The position numbers and the translations under genes were made by a program. From Mycobacterium gordonae (GTDB lineage Bacteria; Actinomycetota; Actinomycetes; Mycobacteriales; Mycobacteriaceae), in the NCBI RefSeq assembly GCF_001417955.2, contig NZ_LKTM01000267.1:1-56273 (forward strand): a DNA stretch of 56,273 nt, given 5' to 3'. Below are positions 6,007-15,199 of the stretch, piece by piece. The notes beneath the pieces were generated by a model. The model saw only the letters and a list, made by a program, of their open reading frames with translations. It had not been told where the DNA came from and did no database searches. Every line of letters begins with the position of its first letter. Positions within the stretch are counted from its first letter, which is position 1.

Positions 6007-8742
6007 GTGAGCCCAGCACGGACCGCAGCCGCCGCGGCGAATCCCGCAGACACCGCCAACGACAAGCCCACCCTGATGCTGCTCGACGGCAACTCCCTGG
6101 CGTTCCGGGCCTTCTACGCGCTGCCCGCGGAGAACTTCAAAACGCGGGGCGGGCTGACTACCAACGCCGTGTACGGCTTCACCGCCATGCTGATCAACCT
6201 GCTGCGCGACGAGGCACCGACGCACATCGCCGCAGCGTTCGACGTGTCCCGGCAGACCTTCCGTTCCGAGCGCTACCCCGAATACAAGGCGAACCGATCC
6301 TCGACCCCGGATGAGTTCCACGGCCAGATCGACATCACCAAAGAGGTGCTCAACGCCCTGGGCATCACGGTGCTGGCCGAGGCCGGATTCGAAGCCGACG
6401 ACATCATCGCCACGCTGGCCACCCAGGCCGAGAACGAGGGCTACCGGGTGCTGGTGGTGACCGGCGACCGCGACTCGCTGCAACTGGTCAGCGACGACGT
6501 CACGGTGCTCTACCCGCGCAAAGGTGTCAGTGAACTCACCCGCTTCACTCCCGAGGCCGTCGTCGAGAAATACGGTCTGACCCCGACGCAGTACCCCGAC
6601 TTCGCCGCGCTGCGCGGCGACCCCAGCGACAACCTGCCGGGCATTCCCGGGGTGGGGGAGAAGACGGCGTCGAAGTGGATCATCGAGTACGGCTCGCTGC
6701 AGGGTCTGGTCGACAACGTCGAAGCGGTGCGCGGCAAGGTCGGGGACGCGTTGCGGGCCCATGTGGCCAATGTCGTCCTGAACCGGGAGCTCACTGAGCT
6801 GGTCAAGGACGTGCCGCTGGCGCAGACGCCGGACACGCTGCGGCTGCAGCCCTGGGACCGCGACCACATCCACCGGCTCTTCGACGACCTCGAGTTCCGG
6901 GTGCTGCGGGACCGGCTGTTCGACACGCTGGCCGCCGTCGAACCCGAGGTAGACGAAGGCTTCGACGTGCGCGGCGGCGCCCTGGAGCCGGGCACCGTCG
7001 GGCAGTGGCTGGCCGACCATGCCGGCGACGGCCGCCGGTCCGGCCTCACGGTGGTGGGCACGCACCTCCCGCACGGCGGTGACGCGACCGCGCTGGCCAT
7101 CGCCGCAGCCGACGGCGACGGCGCCTACATCGAGACCGCCACCCTGACACCCGAGGATGACGCGGCGCTGGCAGCCTGGCTGGCCGATCCGGACAAACCC
7201 AAGGCCCTGCACGAGGCCAAGTTGGCCATCCATGACCTGCGCGGCCGCGGCTGGTCGCTGGAGGGGGTCACGTCCGACACCGCGCTGGCCGCCTACCTGG
7301 TGCGGCCCGGGCAGCGCAGCTTCACCCTCGACGACCTCTCGCTGCGGTACCTCAGGCGCGAGCTACGTGCGGAAACCACTGAGCAACAACAGCTTTCGCT
7401 GCTCGACGACTCGGATGGCACCGACGACCAGGCCGTGCAGACCGCGATCCTGCGAGCTCGGGCCGTCATCGACCTCGCGGATGCCCTCGATGCCGAGCTG
7501 GACCGGATCGACTCCACCGCGTTGCTGGGCGAGATGGAGCTGCCGGTGCAGCGGGTGCTGGCCGGGATGGAAAGCGTCGGCATCGCGGTCGACCTGAACA
7601 TGCTCACCGAGCTGCAAAGCCAGTTCGGCGACGAGATTCGCGACGCGGCCGAGGCCGCCTACGCCGTCATCGGCAAACAGATCAACCTGGGCTCGCCCAA
7701 ACAGCTGCAGGTGGTGCTGTTCGACGAGCTCGGCATGCCCAAGACCAAGCGCACCAAGACCGGCTACACCACCGACGCCGACGCTCTGCAATCCCTTTTC
7801 GACAAGACCGGCCACCCGTTCCTGCAGCATCTGCTGACCCACCGCGACGTCACGCGGCTCAAGGTTACTGTCGACGGATTGCTGAACTCGGTGGCCGCCG
7901 ACGGGCGCATTCACACCACGTTCAACCAGACGATCGCCGCGACCGGCCGGCTGTCCTCCACCGAGCCGAACCTGCAGAACATCCCGATCCGCACGGACGC
8001 CGGACGGCAGATCCGCGACGCGTTCGTCGTGGGCTCGGGCGAGTATGCCGAGCTGATGACCGCCGACTACAGCCAGATCGAGATGCGGATCATGGCGCAT
8101 CTGTCCCGTGACGAAGGACTGATCGAGGCCTTCAACACCGGCGAAGACCTGCACTCGTTCGTCGCCTCCCGGGCCTTCGGGGTCCCGATCGGTGAGGTCA
8201 CCGGAGAATTGCGGCGCCGGGTGAAGGCGATGTCCTACGGCCTGGCCTACGGGCTCAGCGCCTACGGTCTGTCGGCCCAGCTCAAGATCTCCACCGAGGA
8301 GGCCAAGGAGCAGATGGACCAGTACTTCGCCCGGTTCGGCGGGGTGCGCGACTATCTGCTGGCCGTCGTCGAACAGGCACGCAAGGACGGCTACACCTCG
8401 ACGGTGCTGGGCCGGCGGCGCTACCTGCCCGAGCTGGACAGCAGCAACCGCCAGGTGCGCGAGGCCGCCGAACGCGCCGCGCTCAATGCGCCGATCCAGG
8501 GCAGCGCCGCCGACATCATCAAGGTGGCGATGATCGAAGTGGACAAGGCGATCAAAGCCAGCGGCCTGGCGTCGCGGATGCTGCTGCAGGTCCACGACGA
8601 ATTGCTGTTCGAGATCGCCCCCGGGGAGCGCGAGGAACTCGAGACATTGGTTCGCGACAAGATGGGCGGGGCCTACCCGCTCGACGTGCCGCTGGAGGTG
8701 TCGGTCGGCTACGGCCGCAGCTGGGACGCCGCCGCGCATTAA
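6007..8742 (+). CDS. polA: DNA polymerase I
   Basis: 911 residues. The N-terminal 5' nuclease domain (about 20-310) has LLDGNSLAFRAFYALP, FDVSRQTFRSERYPEYKANR, the acidic EADDIIATLA and GDRDSLQL. The middle 3'-5' exonuclease-like domain (about 320-500) lacks the catalytic acids, as in other mycobacterial PolA. The polymerase domain carries motif A around D687 (DYSQIEMR), motif B RRRVKAMSYGLAYG (about 737) and motif C VHDELLFE (about 862-869). It fills gaps in excision repair and removes Okazaki primers, working with UvrABC, two subunits of which are encoded further on. Start GTG 6007 lies six bases after a -10 box. Confidence 0.97.
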   Translation: MSPARTAAAAANPADTANDKPTLMLLDGNSLAFRAFYALPAENFKTRGGLTTNAVYGFTAMLINLLRDEAPTHIAAAFDVSRQTFRSERYPEYKANRSSTPDEFHGQIDITKEVLNALGITVLAEAGFEADDIIATLATQAENEGYRVLVVTGDRDSLQLVSDDVTVLYPRKGVSELTRFTPEAVVEKYGLTPTQYPDFAALRGDPSDNLPGIPGVGEKTASKWIIEYGSLQGLVDNVEAVRGKVGDALRAHVANVVLNRELTELVKDVPLAQTPDTLRLQPWDRDHIHRLFDDLEFRVLRDRLFDTLAAVEPEVDEGFDVRGGALEPGTVGQWLADHAGDGRRSGLTVVGTHLPHGGDATALAIAAADGDGAYIETATLTPEDDAALAAWLADPDKPKALHEAKLAIHDLRGRGWSLEGVTSDTALAAYLVRPGQRSFTLDDLSLRYLRRELRAETTEQQQLSLLDDSDGTDDQAVQTAILRARAVIDLADALDAELDRIDSTALLGEMELPVQRVLAGMESVGIAVDLNMLTELQSQFGDEIRDAAEAAYAVIGKQINLGSPKQLQVVLFDELGMPKTKRTKTGYTTDADALQSLFDKTGHPFLQHLLTHRDVTRLKVTVDGLLNSVAADGRIHTTFNQTIAATGRLSSTEPNLQNIPIRTDAGRQIRDAFVVGSGEYAELMTADYSQIEMRIMAHLSRDEGLIEAFNTGEDLHSFVASRAFGVPIGEVTGELRRRVKAMSYGLAYGLSAYGLSAQLKISTEEAKEQMDQYFARFGGVRDYLLAVVEQARKDGYTSTVLGRRRYLPELDSSNRQVREAAERAALNAPIQGSAADIIKVAMIEVDKAIKASGLASRMLLQVHDELLFEIAPGEREELETLVRDKMGGAYPLDVPLEVSVGYGRSWDAAAH

Positions 8743-8770
8743 AGGCGTTTCCGGAATTTAGACTGCTGAG

Positions 8771-9724
8771 ATGTCGGATGCCGCTGAGCGCCGCCCGCTC
8801 GCGCGTTACCCGCTGATGGTGGCGTCGAAAATATTCGCTCTGCTGCCGGCCCCGGTGGCTGACGCGTTTCTGGCCGTGGTGGCGCGCCTCGTCTACTGGC
8901 GGGGGCGTGCCCAGCATCTGAACGTGCTGCAGGATTTCCGCGACAACGTGGACCCGACGGCGCAGTTCTCCACCCGCAAGTGGCAGCCGGTCCGGGCGAT
9001 GTATCGAGCACTGGTCCGCAACGCCAACGACGCGATCTGGTTCCTCGCCGCACCCCATGCGGTCGCGCGGCGGCGCTTCCGCATCGCCGACCCGTCGCCG
9101 CTGCACGCCGCTCTCGATGCCGGCCGCCCCGCAGGGGTCGGCGCCATCGTCGCCTTTCCACACCTGGGCTCCTACGCCGCCCTGCCGATTGTGCTGGCGC
9201 TCAACGGGTTGCCGACCACGGTTGTCGCCAACCGGCAGCGTGCCTTGATGCAGTGGGTGATCACCCGCGGCGCACAGAAGGCCGGGCTCGAGCTCATCGT
9301 CGTCGACCGCACCGGGGGAGGCAGCATCACCGCGGCAATGGCCGATGCCATCCGGCGTGGCCGGATCGTCGCGATCGCCGGCGACTACTTCCGGGCCCGC
9401 GAAGGGGGCGGTAACGGAATCGAGGTCGATCTGGCCGGCATCAAACGCCCGATCGGCCCGGGACCGGCCCTGCTGGCCCTGCGTACGGGCGCCCTGATCG
9501 TCCCCGGCGCGGTATTCCAGCACAAACACCAGCGTGAACCCGTGTTCGGCCAGCCGATACCCGCCGAGGTCCCGCTCGGCGGGGACGACCAGAACGTGCG
9601 AGACGCGGTGCAGGAGACATCGCAGCAAGTGGCCGACGCGATCGCACTGTTCATCGAGCGCGAGCCGCAACAGTGGTTGATGCCCGGGGGGCTGGTGTCG
9701 GATTCGATCGGGCGCCGGCGGTAA
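8771..9724 (+). CDS. LpxL/HtrB-like lysophospholipid acyltransferase family protein
   Basis: 317 residues of the LPLAT superfamily, the group that includes HtrB/LpxL and mycobacterial PatA (PIM acyltransferase). Family features include the His block VAFPHLGSYAALPIVLALNG, VVANRQRALMQWVITRGAQK, the IVAIAGDYFRAREGGGNGIE block and the tail PQQWLMP. In active members the His block is H-x4-D/E; here it is HLGSYA, so the acid is replaced by Ala and activity is in question. It may still bind lipid or use another acid. I know of no gene here in M. tuberculosis, where rpsA follows polA, so this is an insertion relative to that genome. It starts 29 bases after polA and may be co-transcribed. Confidence 0.8.
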   Translation: MSDAAERRPLARYPLMVASKIFALLPAPVADAFLAVVARLVYWRGRAQHLNVLQDFRDNVDPTAQFSTRKWQPVRAMYRALVRNANDAIWFLAAPHAVARRRFRIADPSPLHAALDAGRPAGVGAIVAFPHLGSYAALPIVLALNGLPTTVVANRQRALMQWVITRGAQKAGLELIVVDRTGGGSITAAMADAIRRGRIVAIAGDYFRAREGGGNGIEVDLAGIKRPIGPGPALLALRTGALIVPGAVFQHKHQREPVFGQPIPAEVPLGGDDQNVRDAVQETSQQVADAIALFIEREPQQWLMPGGLVSDSIGRRR

Positions 9725-9837
9725 CGGTCCCGGCTTCGGTGGGGGGCGAGTTTGTCCAGCTTGCGCACCGTCGAGTAGCCTCAATGGGTAAACCCAAATG
9801 TCCCTTCGATGAACCCTGTCCGGAGCAACCCAACAAT

Positions 9838-11283
9838 ATGCCGAGTCCCACCGTCACCTCGCCGCAAGTAGCCGTCAACGACATTGGCACCAGCGAGGAC
9901 TTTCTCGCCGCAATAGACAAAACGATCAAGTACTTCAACGATGGCGACATCGTCGAGGGAACCATCGTCAAAGTGGACCGGGACGAGGTGCTCCTCGACA
10001 TCGGCTACAAGACCGAAGGGGTCATCCCCGCCCGCGAACTCTCCATCAAGCACGACGTCGACCCCAACGAGGTCGTTTCCGTCGGTGACGAGGTCGAGGC
10101 CCTGGTTCTCACCAAAGAGGACAAAGAGGGCCGGCTAATCCTCTCCAAGAAGCGTGCGCAGTACGAGCGCGCCTGGGGCACCATCGAGGAGCTCAAGGAG
10201 AAGGACGAGGCCGTCAAGGGCACCGTCATCGAGGTCGTCAAGGGTGGCCTGATCCTCGACATCGGGCTGCGCGGCTTCCTGCCGGCCTCGCTGGTCGAGA
10301 TGCGCCGCGTCCGCGATCTGCAGCCGTACATCGGCAAGGAGATCGAAGCCAAGATCATCGAGCTGGACAAGAACCGCAACAACGTGGTGCTGTCGCGCCG
10401 CGCCTGGCTGGAGCAGACGCAGTCCGAGGTGCGCAGCGAATTCTTGAACCAGCTGCAGAAGGGCACCATCCGCAAGGGTGTCGTCTCCTCCATCGTCAAC
10501 TTCGGCGCCTTCGTCGACCTCGGTGGGGTCGACGGCCTGGTGCACGTCTCCGAGCTGTCCTGGAAGCACATCGACCACCCGTCCGAGGTGGTGCAGGTAG
10601 GCGACGAGGTCACCGTCGAGGTGCTCGACGTCGACATGGACCGCGAGCGGGTTTCGTTGTCGCTCAAGGCGACCCAGGAAGACCCGTGGCGCCACTTCGC
10701 CCGCACCCACGCGATCGGTCAGATCGTGCCGGGCAAGGTCACCAAGCTGGTCCCCTTCGGTGCGTTCGTCCGCGTCGAGGAGGGCATCGAGGGTCTGGTG
10801 CACATCTCGGAGCTGGCCGAGCGCCACGTCGAGGTGCCCGACCAGGTGGTTGCCGTCGGCGACGACGCGATGGTCAAGGTCATCGACATCGACCTGGAGC
10901 GTCGCCGTATCTCGTTGTCGCTCAAGCAGGCCAACGAGGACTACACCGAAGAGTTCGACCCCGCCAAGTACGGCATGGCCGACAGCTACGACGAGCAGGG
11001 CAACTACATCTTCCCCGAGGGCTTCGACGCCGAAACCAACGAGTGGATCGAAGGTTTCGACACGCAGCGCAACGAGTGGGAGGCCCGCTACGCCGAGGCC
11101 GAGCGCCGGCACAAGATGCACACCGCGCAGATGGAGAAGTTCGCTGCGGCGGAGGCGGCGGATCACGCCAGCGGCGGTCAGTCCTCGTCGAGCAGCAGCT
11201 CCTCGGAGAAGTCCGCGGGCGGGTCGCTGGCCAGCGACGCCCAGCTGGCGGCTCTGCGGGAAAAGCTCGCCGGCAGCGCTTAA
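9838..11283 (+). CDS. rpsA: 30S ribosomal protein S1
   Basis: 481 residues, the same length as M. tuberculosis RpsA. Four S1 RNA-binding repeats can be followed: GDIVEGTIVKVDRDEVLLDI (about 35-105), KEKDEAVKGTVIEVVKGGLI (about 125-190), LQKGTIRKGVVSSIVNFGAF (about 210-280) and IGQIVPGKVTKLVPFGAFVR (about 295-365). A charged, Ser-rich tail ends in DAQLAALREKLAGSA. S1 binds mRNA on the 30S subunit, and in mycobacteria has also been linked to trans-translation. ATG 9838 gives the family N-terminus MPSPTVTSPQVAV; in-frame codons upstream, including ATG 9784, look like leader. Confidence 0.97.
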   Translation: MPSPTVTSPQVAVNDIGTSEDFLAAIDKTIKYFNDGDIVEGTIVKVDRDEVLLDIGYKTEGVIPARELSIKHDVDPNEVVSVGDEVEALVLTKEDKEGRLILSKKRAQYERAWGTIEELKEKDEAVKGTVIEVVKGGLILDIGLRGFLPASLVEMRRVRDLQPYIGKEIEAKIIELDKNRNNVVLSRRAWLEQTQSEVRSEFLNQLQKGTIRKGVVSSIVNFGAFVDLGGVDGLVHVSELSWKHIDHPSEVVQVGDEVTVEVLDVDMDRERVSLSLKATQEDPWRHFARTHAIGQIVPGKVTKLVPFGAFVRVEEGIEGLVHISELAERHVEVPDQVVAVGDDAMVKVIDIDLERRRISLSLKQANEDYTEEFDPAKYGMADSYDEQGNYIFPEGFDAETNEWIEGFDTQRNEWEARYAEAERRHKMHTAQMEKFAAAEAADHASGGQSSSSSSSSEKSAGGSLASDAQLAALREKLAGSA

Positions 11284-11293
11284 TTCCGCGAGG

Positions 11294-12508
11294 ATGCTGC
11301 GCATCGGTTTGACCGGTGGCATCGGTGCCGGGAAATCGGCATTGTCGAAGACCTTCTCGGACTGCGGTGGAATCATCGTGGACGGGGATGTCATCGCCCG
11401 TGAGGTGGTCGAGCCAGGGACCGAAGGACTGGCGTCGCTGGTCGACGCCTTCGGTGAAGACATTCTCCGTCCCGACGGTGCCCTGGATCGGCCTGCCTTG
11501 GCCGCCAAGGCATTTGCCGATGAGGAAGAGCGCAAGAAGCTGAACGGCATTGTGCATCCGCTGGTCGCCAAGCGCCGCGCCGAGATCATCGAGGCAGTCC
11601 ACGAGGATGCAGTTGTCGTGGAAGACATTCCGTTGCTGGTGGAGTCGGGGATGGCGCCGCTGTTCCCGCTCGTCGTCATCGTGCACGCCGACGTCGAAAT
11701 GCGGATGCGTCGTCTGGTCGAGCAACGCGGGATGGCCGAGGACGATGCCCGTGCGCGCATCGCCGCGCAGGCCACCGACGAACAACGTCGTGCGGTCGCC
11801 GACATCTGGCTGGACAATTCGGGCAGTCAGGAAGATCTGGTGCTAACCGCACGCGACGTATGGCACAACCGCATCCTGCCGTTCGCGCACAACCTGGCTG
11901 AGCGTCAACCCGCCCGCGCGGAGGCGCGGTTGGCCCCGGCCGACCCGACGTGGCCGGATCAGGCCCGCCGCGTCGTCAACCGCTTGAATACCGCATGCGG
12001 CCACCGCGCGTTGCGGGTGGACCACATCGGCTCCACCGCGGTCGCGGAGCTGGACGCCAAGAACGTCATCGACATCCAGATCACCGTCCAATCGCTGGAT
12101 GTGGCAGACGAACTCGCCGAGCCGCTGCTATCCGCCGGTTACCCGCGCCTCGAGCACATCACCCAGGACGCCGCCAAGACCGATGCGCGCAGCACCGTCC
12201 CCGGCTTCGATCACAGCGACGATCCCGCATTGTGGCACAAGCGAATTCACGCGTCGGCCGATCCCGGCCGGCCCACCAACGTGCACATCCGGGTGGCCGG
12301 CTGGCCCAATCAGCAGTTCGCGCTGCTGTTCGTCGACTGGCTGAAGGCGAATCCTGGTGTGCGCGAGGATTATTTGAAAGTCAAGCGGGCGGCCGACGCG
12401 ACCGGTGACGGCAACATCGTGCGTTACGTGAGCGCCAAGGAACCCTGGTTTCTGGATGCCTACCGGCGCGCCTGGGAGTGGGCTGACGCCACCGGCTGGA
12501 AGCCCTAG
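11294..12508 (+). CDS. coaE: Dephospho-CoA kinase with C-terminal GrpB/UPF0157 domain
   Basis: 404 residues. The first half is dephospho-CoA kinase, the last step of CoA synthesis: the P-loop GLTGGIGAGKS (5-15), the DxD-type acid in VDGDVIAREV, and the LID region RMRRLVEQRGMAEDDARARI. The second half (about 205-400) is a GrpB-like nucleotidyltransferase-fold domain (LRVDHIGSTAVAELDAKNVI, DPALWHKRIH). This fusion is normal for mycobacterial CoaE, where the extra domain has been proposed to aid folding. ATG 11294 follows CGCGAGG and lies ten bases after rpsA, so the two are probably one operon. Confidence 0.95.
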   Translation: MLRIGLTGGIGAGKSALSKTFSDCGGIIVDGDVIAREVVEPGTEGLASLVDAFGEDILRPDGALDRPALAAKAFADEEERKKLNGIVHPLVAKRRAEIIEAVHEDAVVVEDIPLLVESGMAPLFPLVVIVHADVEMRMRRLVEQRGMAEDDARARIAAQATDEQRRAVADIWLDNSGSQEDLVLTARDVWHNRILPFAHNLAERQPARAEARLAPADPTWPDQARRVVNRLNTACGHRALRVDHIGSTAVAELDAKNVIDIQITVQSLDVADELAEPLLSAGYPRLEHITQDAAKTDARSTVPGFDHSDDPALWHKRIHASADPGRPTNVHIRVAGWPNQQFALLFVDWLKANPGVREDYLKVKRAADATGDGNIVRYVSAKEPWFLDAYRRAWEWADATGWKP

Positions 12509-12545
12509 CTCCGCAGGGCTTCCGGGCCACGGTACCGTCAATTTC

Positions 12546-13505
12546 ATGCCGTTTGTCACGGACATCCTGGGACCGCGGCGGCCCGTCGCCTGCGAGGCGC
12601 CCCCGCTGGTGAGGGGCAGGCGGCGACGCACCAGCACCATCGACACCCATCCGGACGAGGAGCGCGGATCGATCGCGGATCTCCGGGCGCGCGACATGGA
12701 CGGCGCCGATGTGCTCAGCGAGGTTCGCGTCGGTGCGCGCTTGGTGGATAACGTCATCGACGAGATCTCCGCCACATCGCAGGCCCCCGCGCTGCAACAG
12801 CTGCGAGGTCGTCGGGTCGGGCGCGGGTTCCGGTCCACGGTCGAGACGCTCTTTCCCGAGGAGGTTGAGCGGTCCAGCCTGCTTCACCTGCTGCTTGATG
12901 ACTGGGTGGGGGCGGCACTGGTGTCGGGATATGCCACCCAGCACGCGGCGATCGTCCTGGGCGTCGAGGAGAAGATGCCGCCCGGCGTGGCGGACCGCAT
13001 GTCCGGGATCTGCGCGGGTTTCGCCCCTGAGGCGTCTTTGATCCGATACACGCGACAGCACGATCTCATTCCGACCGGCCGAGGTCCGTTGGCACCACCG
13101 TTGGACGGCCTGCACCAGGTGGAGCCGCTGCGCGCCCGGGGCATGCGCAGGTTCCGTCGCCTCGATGTATGGCCGGTCGCCGATGGTGGTGCGAAGTTTG
13201 ACGCGCACTTCCGTGATTCCCACATGGACGACGACCGCGTCGAGACGATCGTGCACGAATACACCGTGGCAGGCAGCGTCGACACGTCCGCGCGGACCAT
13301 CACCTCGGTCGTCGCCGAAGTGCGCGTGCTGCCGTGGCAGGAATGCCCCGGGGCCATCGGAAGCGCGTCGCGGATCACGGGCATGGCGCTCGCCGAGTTG
13401 CGCGACCGCGTGCGCGGCGAATTCGTCGGCACCAGCACGTGCACGCACCTCAACGACACGCTGCGCGCGATCGCCGATCTGGAAGCCTTACTTCCGCGTC
13501 GATGA
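12546..13505 (+). CDS. DUF2889 family protein
   Basis: 319 residues. The C-terminal part has the DUF2889 signature: an acid-rich middle (DAHFRDSHMDDDRVETIVHE, then YTVAG), LPWQECPGAIGSASRITGM and the closing FVGTSTCTHLNDTLRAIADL. Function is unknown; the conserved Cys and His in STCTHLND suggest a metal or catalytic site. The last 18 bases overlap the 3' end of the convergent TetR gene, which may couple their expression through antisense transcription. In M. tuberculosis the DUF402 gene Rv1632c follows coaE, so this gene belongs to an inserted group. Confidence 0.75.
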   Translation: MPFVTDILGPRRPVACEAPPLVRGRRRRTSTIDTHPDEERGSIADLRARDMDGADVLSEVRVGARLVDNVIDEISATSQAPALQQLRGRRVGRGFRSTVETLFPEEVERSSLLHLLLDDWVGAALVSGYATQHAAIVLGVEEKMPPGVADRMSGICAGFAPEASLIRYTRQHDLIPTGRGPLAPPLDGLHQVEPLRARGMRRFRRLDVWPVADGGAKFDAHFRDSHMDDDRVETIVHEYTVAGSVDTSARTITSVVAEVRVLPWQECPGAIGSASRITGMALAELRDRVRGEFVGTSTCTHLNDTLRAIADLEALLPRR

Positions 13506-14171
13506 CCTGCTCGGCCGGTCCAGATAGCCCATGAGCACAAGAACGATCTCGTCTTCGACATCCTGGAGGTCCGCCGCGTCGGGCGCGGTGACGAGGCGGT
13601 GCACCAGTGAGTCGACCGTCGCGACGACGACGTGCGCGGTCATCGGGCCGGTGCGGACGGCGGGGTGCTGCTCGAGCAGCCGGGCCGCCACGTCCACACC
13701 GAACCGTTCCAGTTCGCGCAGCCGCTCCAAAAAGGCCGGCGCGCGGGGGGCTTCCTCGAACAGCACGCGGTGCAGGCGCGGGTTGTCCCGATGGTTGTCG
13801 ATGGCCGCACGTACGAACAGTCGGAGGGTGTCGTCGAGTCGTGGTGGCAGGCCGCCGGCCAGACGTTCGCGCAGCAACGTCGATCCCGCGTCTACGTGCG
13901 CGTCCATCAGGGCCCGCAGCACCGCGTCCTTGTTGGGAAAGTACTGATAGAGGGACCCGATCGACAGCCCGGCTTGTTCGGCGATGCGGTTGGTGGTCCC
14001 CGCGACGTATCCGTGCTCGGCGAAAACCTGAGCAGCCGCGTCGAGGATGCGTCGCCGGGTCTGCGATGCCCGTTCCTGTTTGGGCTGCTTGCGCTGCCGA
14101 AATCGGTCTGTTGGAGTGATTGTCCGCCTCCTGGGTGAAAGCGAGTAGTCACGCGGCCCGGATGACCGCAA
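13488..14171 (-). CDS. TetR-family transcriptional regulator
   Basis: Up to 227 residues. The N-terminal HTH domain reads ASQTRRRILDAAAQVFAEHG, then TTNRIAEQAGLSIGSLYQYF with PNKDAVL, the standard TetR DNA-binding motif. The C-terminal ligand domain is variable (LHRVLFEEAPRAPAFLERLR). The start is uncertain: the frame opens at 14171, but an ATG or GTG nearer to residue 20-30 would fit the family better. It is divergent from the SRPBCC gene with an inverted repeat between them, so it probably represses itself and that gene. It overlaps the DUF2889 gene at the 3' end. Confidence 0.85.
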   Translation of the reverse strand: MRSSGPRDYSLSPRRRTITPTDRFRQRKQPKQERASQTRRRILDAAAQVFAEHGYVAGTTNRIAEQAGLSIGSLYQYFPNKDAVLRALMDAHVDAGSTLLRERLAGGLPPRLDDTLRLFVRAAIDNHRDNPRLHRVLFEEAPRAPAFLERLRELERFGVDVAARLLEQHPAVRTGPMTAHVVVATVDSLVHRLVTAPDAADLQDVEDEIVLVLMGYLDRPSRSSTRK

Positions 14172-14173
14172 AA

Positions 14174-14189
14174 TTAGGTTACCCTAACC
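14174..14189. promoter_or_regulatory. Probable TetR operator between divergent genes
   Basis: Two interlocked inverted repeats: TTAGG-TTAC-CCTAA (14174-14187) and GGTTA-CCC-TAACC (14177-14189). The site lies just upstream of the TetR gene and 20 bases before the SRPBCC start, a typical place for an autoregulatory operator. Confidence 0.5.
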
Positions 14190-14208
14190 ACCATCCGAGG
14201 AGCCCTCC

Positions 14209-14658
14209 GTGCGCACCGTTCATGTGGAAACCACCCTGCCCACCAGCGCCGAACGCGTGTGGTCGGCGATGCTCTCACCGGCCACATTTCTCTACGTATG
14301 CAGGGGGCTGCTGGGATTCCCCGCGCTCGCCGGGCGCACCGAGTCGCTGCGGCCGGGTGAGCGCGGAACGGGGTGGCTGATGGCGTTCCATCTGATTCCC
14401 GCCTACCGGCACACCATCGAGGTCACCGGAGTCGACGAGGCGACCGGCACTATCCGCACCAAGGAGCACGGCGGGGTCCTCAAGGCTTGGAACCACACCT
14501 TGCACGTCGAAGCGCTGCAAGCGAATTCGTGCCGCTACAGCGACACCGTCGACATCGACGCGGGTGTTCTCACCGGAGCCGTCGCGGCGATCGCGAACGG
14601 GATCTACCGGTATCGGCAGTGGCGCTGGCGCAAACTGGTGCGGCGCCTGCCGGGCTGA
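14209..14658 (+). CDS. SRPBCC (START-like) family protein
   Basis: 149 residues with the polyketide-cyclase/START-like pattern: MRTVHVETTLPTSAERVWSA at the start, a central TGVDEATGTIRTKEHGGVLK and a C-terminal amphipathic helix. Such proteins form a hydrophobic pocket for lipids or aromatic compounds; the ligand cannot be told. GTG 14209 follows GAGGAG (about 14197-14202). Divergent from the TetR gene, so it is the likely regulated target. Confidence 0.75.
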   Translation: MRTVHVETTLPTSAERVWSAMLSPATFLYVCRGLLGFPALAGRTESLRPGERGTGWLMAFHLIPAYRHTIEVTGVDEATGTIRTKEHGGVLKAWNHTLHVEALQANSCRYSDTVDIDAGVLTGAVAAIANGIYRYRQWRWRKLVRRLPG

Positions 14659-14664
14659 CGCATG

Positions 14665-15141
14665 TCAGGAAAGGCTGTGCGCGCTCTCGTCGCGGCGTTT
14701 GACCAGCAGCCACGTTTCCTCGGCACCCTCGCGGATCCGGGTCATGGCGTAGCGTCCGCGCATCCTGTCGCCCCGCAGGTCGAACGAAACATGGCCGCAG
14801 GCAAGGCCCTTGGACATGTCGTGCTGGGTTCCGTTGGCGTACGTGCCGTGGTCCCAGACGATGACGCTGTCGGGGCCGTGCCGGCCCTCGGGGATCACAC
14901 CCTCGAAAGTCGCATAGTCAAGGGGATGGTCTTCGGTGCGCCGGGCCATCCGCTGATCCGCGGGACTCACCCACGGGCCGTCGGATATGGTCCACGACAC
15001 CAGCACTCCGTCGATTTCCAGCCGGAAGTCGTAGTGGTCGCCGCGCGCCAGTCGGTGCTGAACGACGAAGCACGGTCCGTCAACAGGAGCGCGGCGCTGT
15101 CGTCGATGTCGGCCGCCTTGCTCATAGTTGGTTAACGACAT
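14665..15141 (-). CDS. Stand-alone LigD-type DNA 3'-phosphoesterase domain protein
   Basis: 158 residues matching the phosphoesterase module of bacterial ligase D: PCFVVQHRLARGDHYDFRLE, EIDGVLVSWTISDGPWVSPA, RRTEDHPLDYATFEGVIPEG and DSVIVWDHGTY. The catalytic pattern HYDFRLE and the EDHPL His are present; the first active-site His appears as QHRLARGDH, spaced slightly differently from the usual HHARRLH. In LigD this domain trims 3' ribonucleotides and 3'-phosphates before end joining. Here it is encoded alone, without ligase or polymerase domains. Start ATG 15141 is the clear choice. It lies among genes absent from this locus in M. tuberculosis. Confidence 0.85.
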   Translation of the reverse strand: MSLTNYEQGGRHRRQRRAPVDGPCFVVQHRLARGDHYDFRLEIDGVLVSWTISDGPWVSPADQRMARRTEDHPLDYATFEGVIPEGRHGPDSVIVWDHGTYANGTQHDMSKGLACGHVSFDLRGDRMRGRYAMTRIREGAEETWLLVKRRDESAHSLS

Positions 15142-15199
15142 AACAGTTGCATACCCGGGCGCTGGTCCGGAAAACTGTTGAACTGATTACACTTTCGCC

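Noticed and set aside
5845..8739. Long minus-strand open frames opposite polA (up to 462 codons)
   Set aside because: His/Gln/Arg-rich mirror frames produced by GC-rich codon bias of a certain gene on the other strand.
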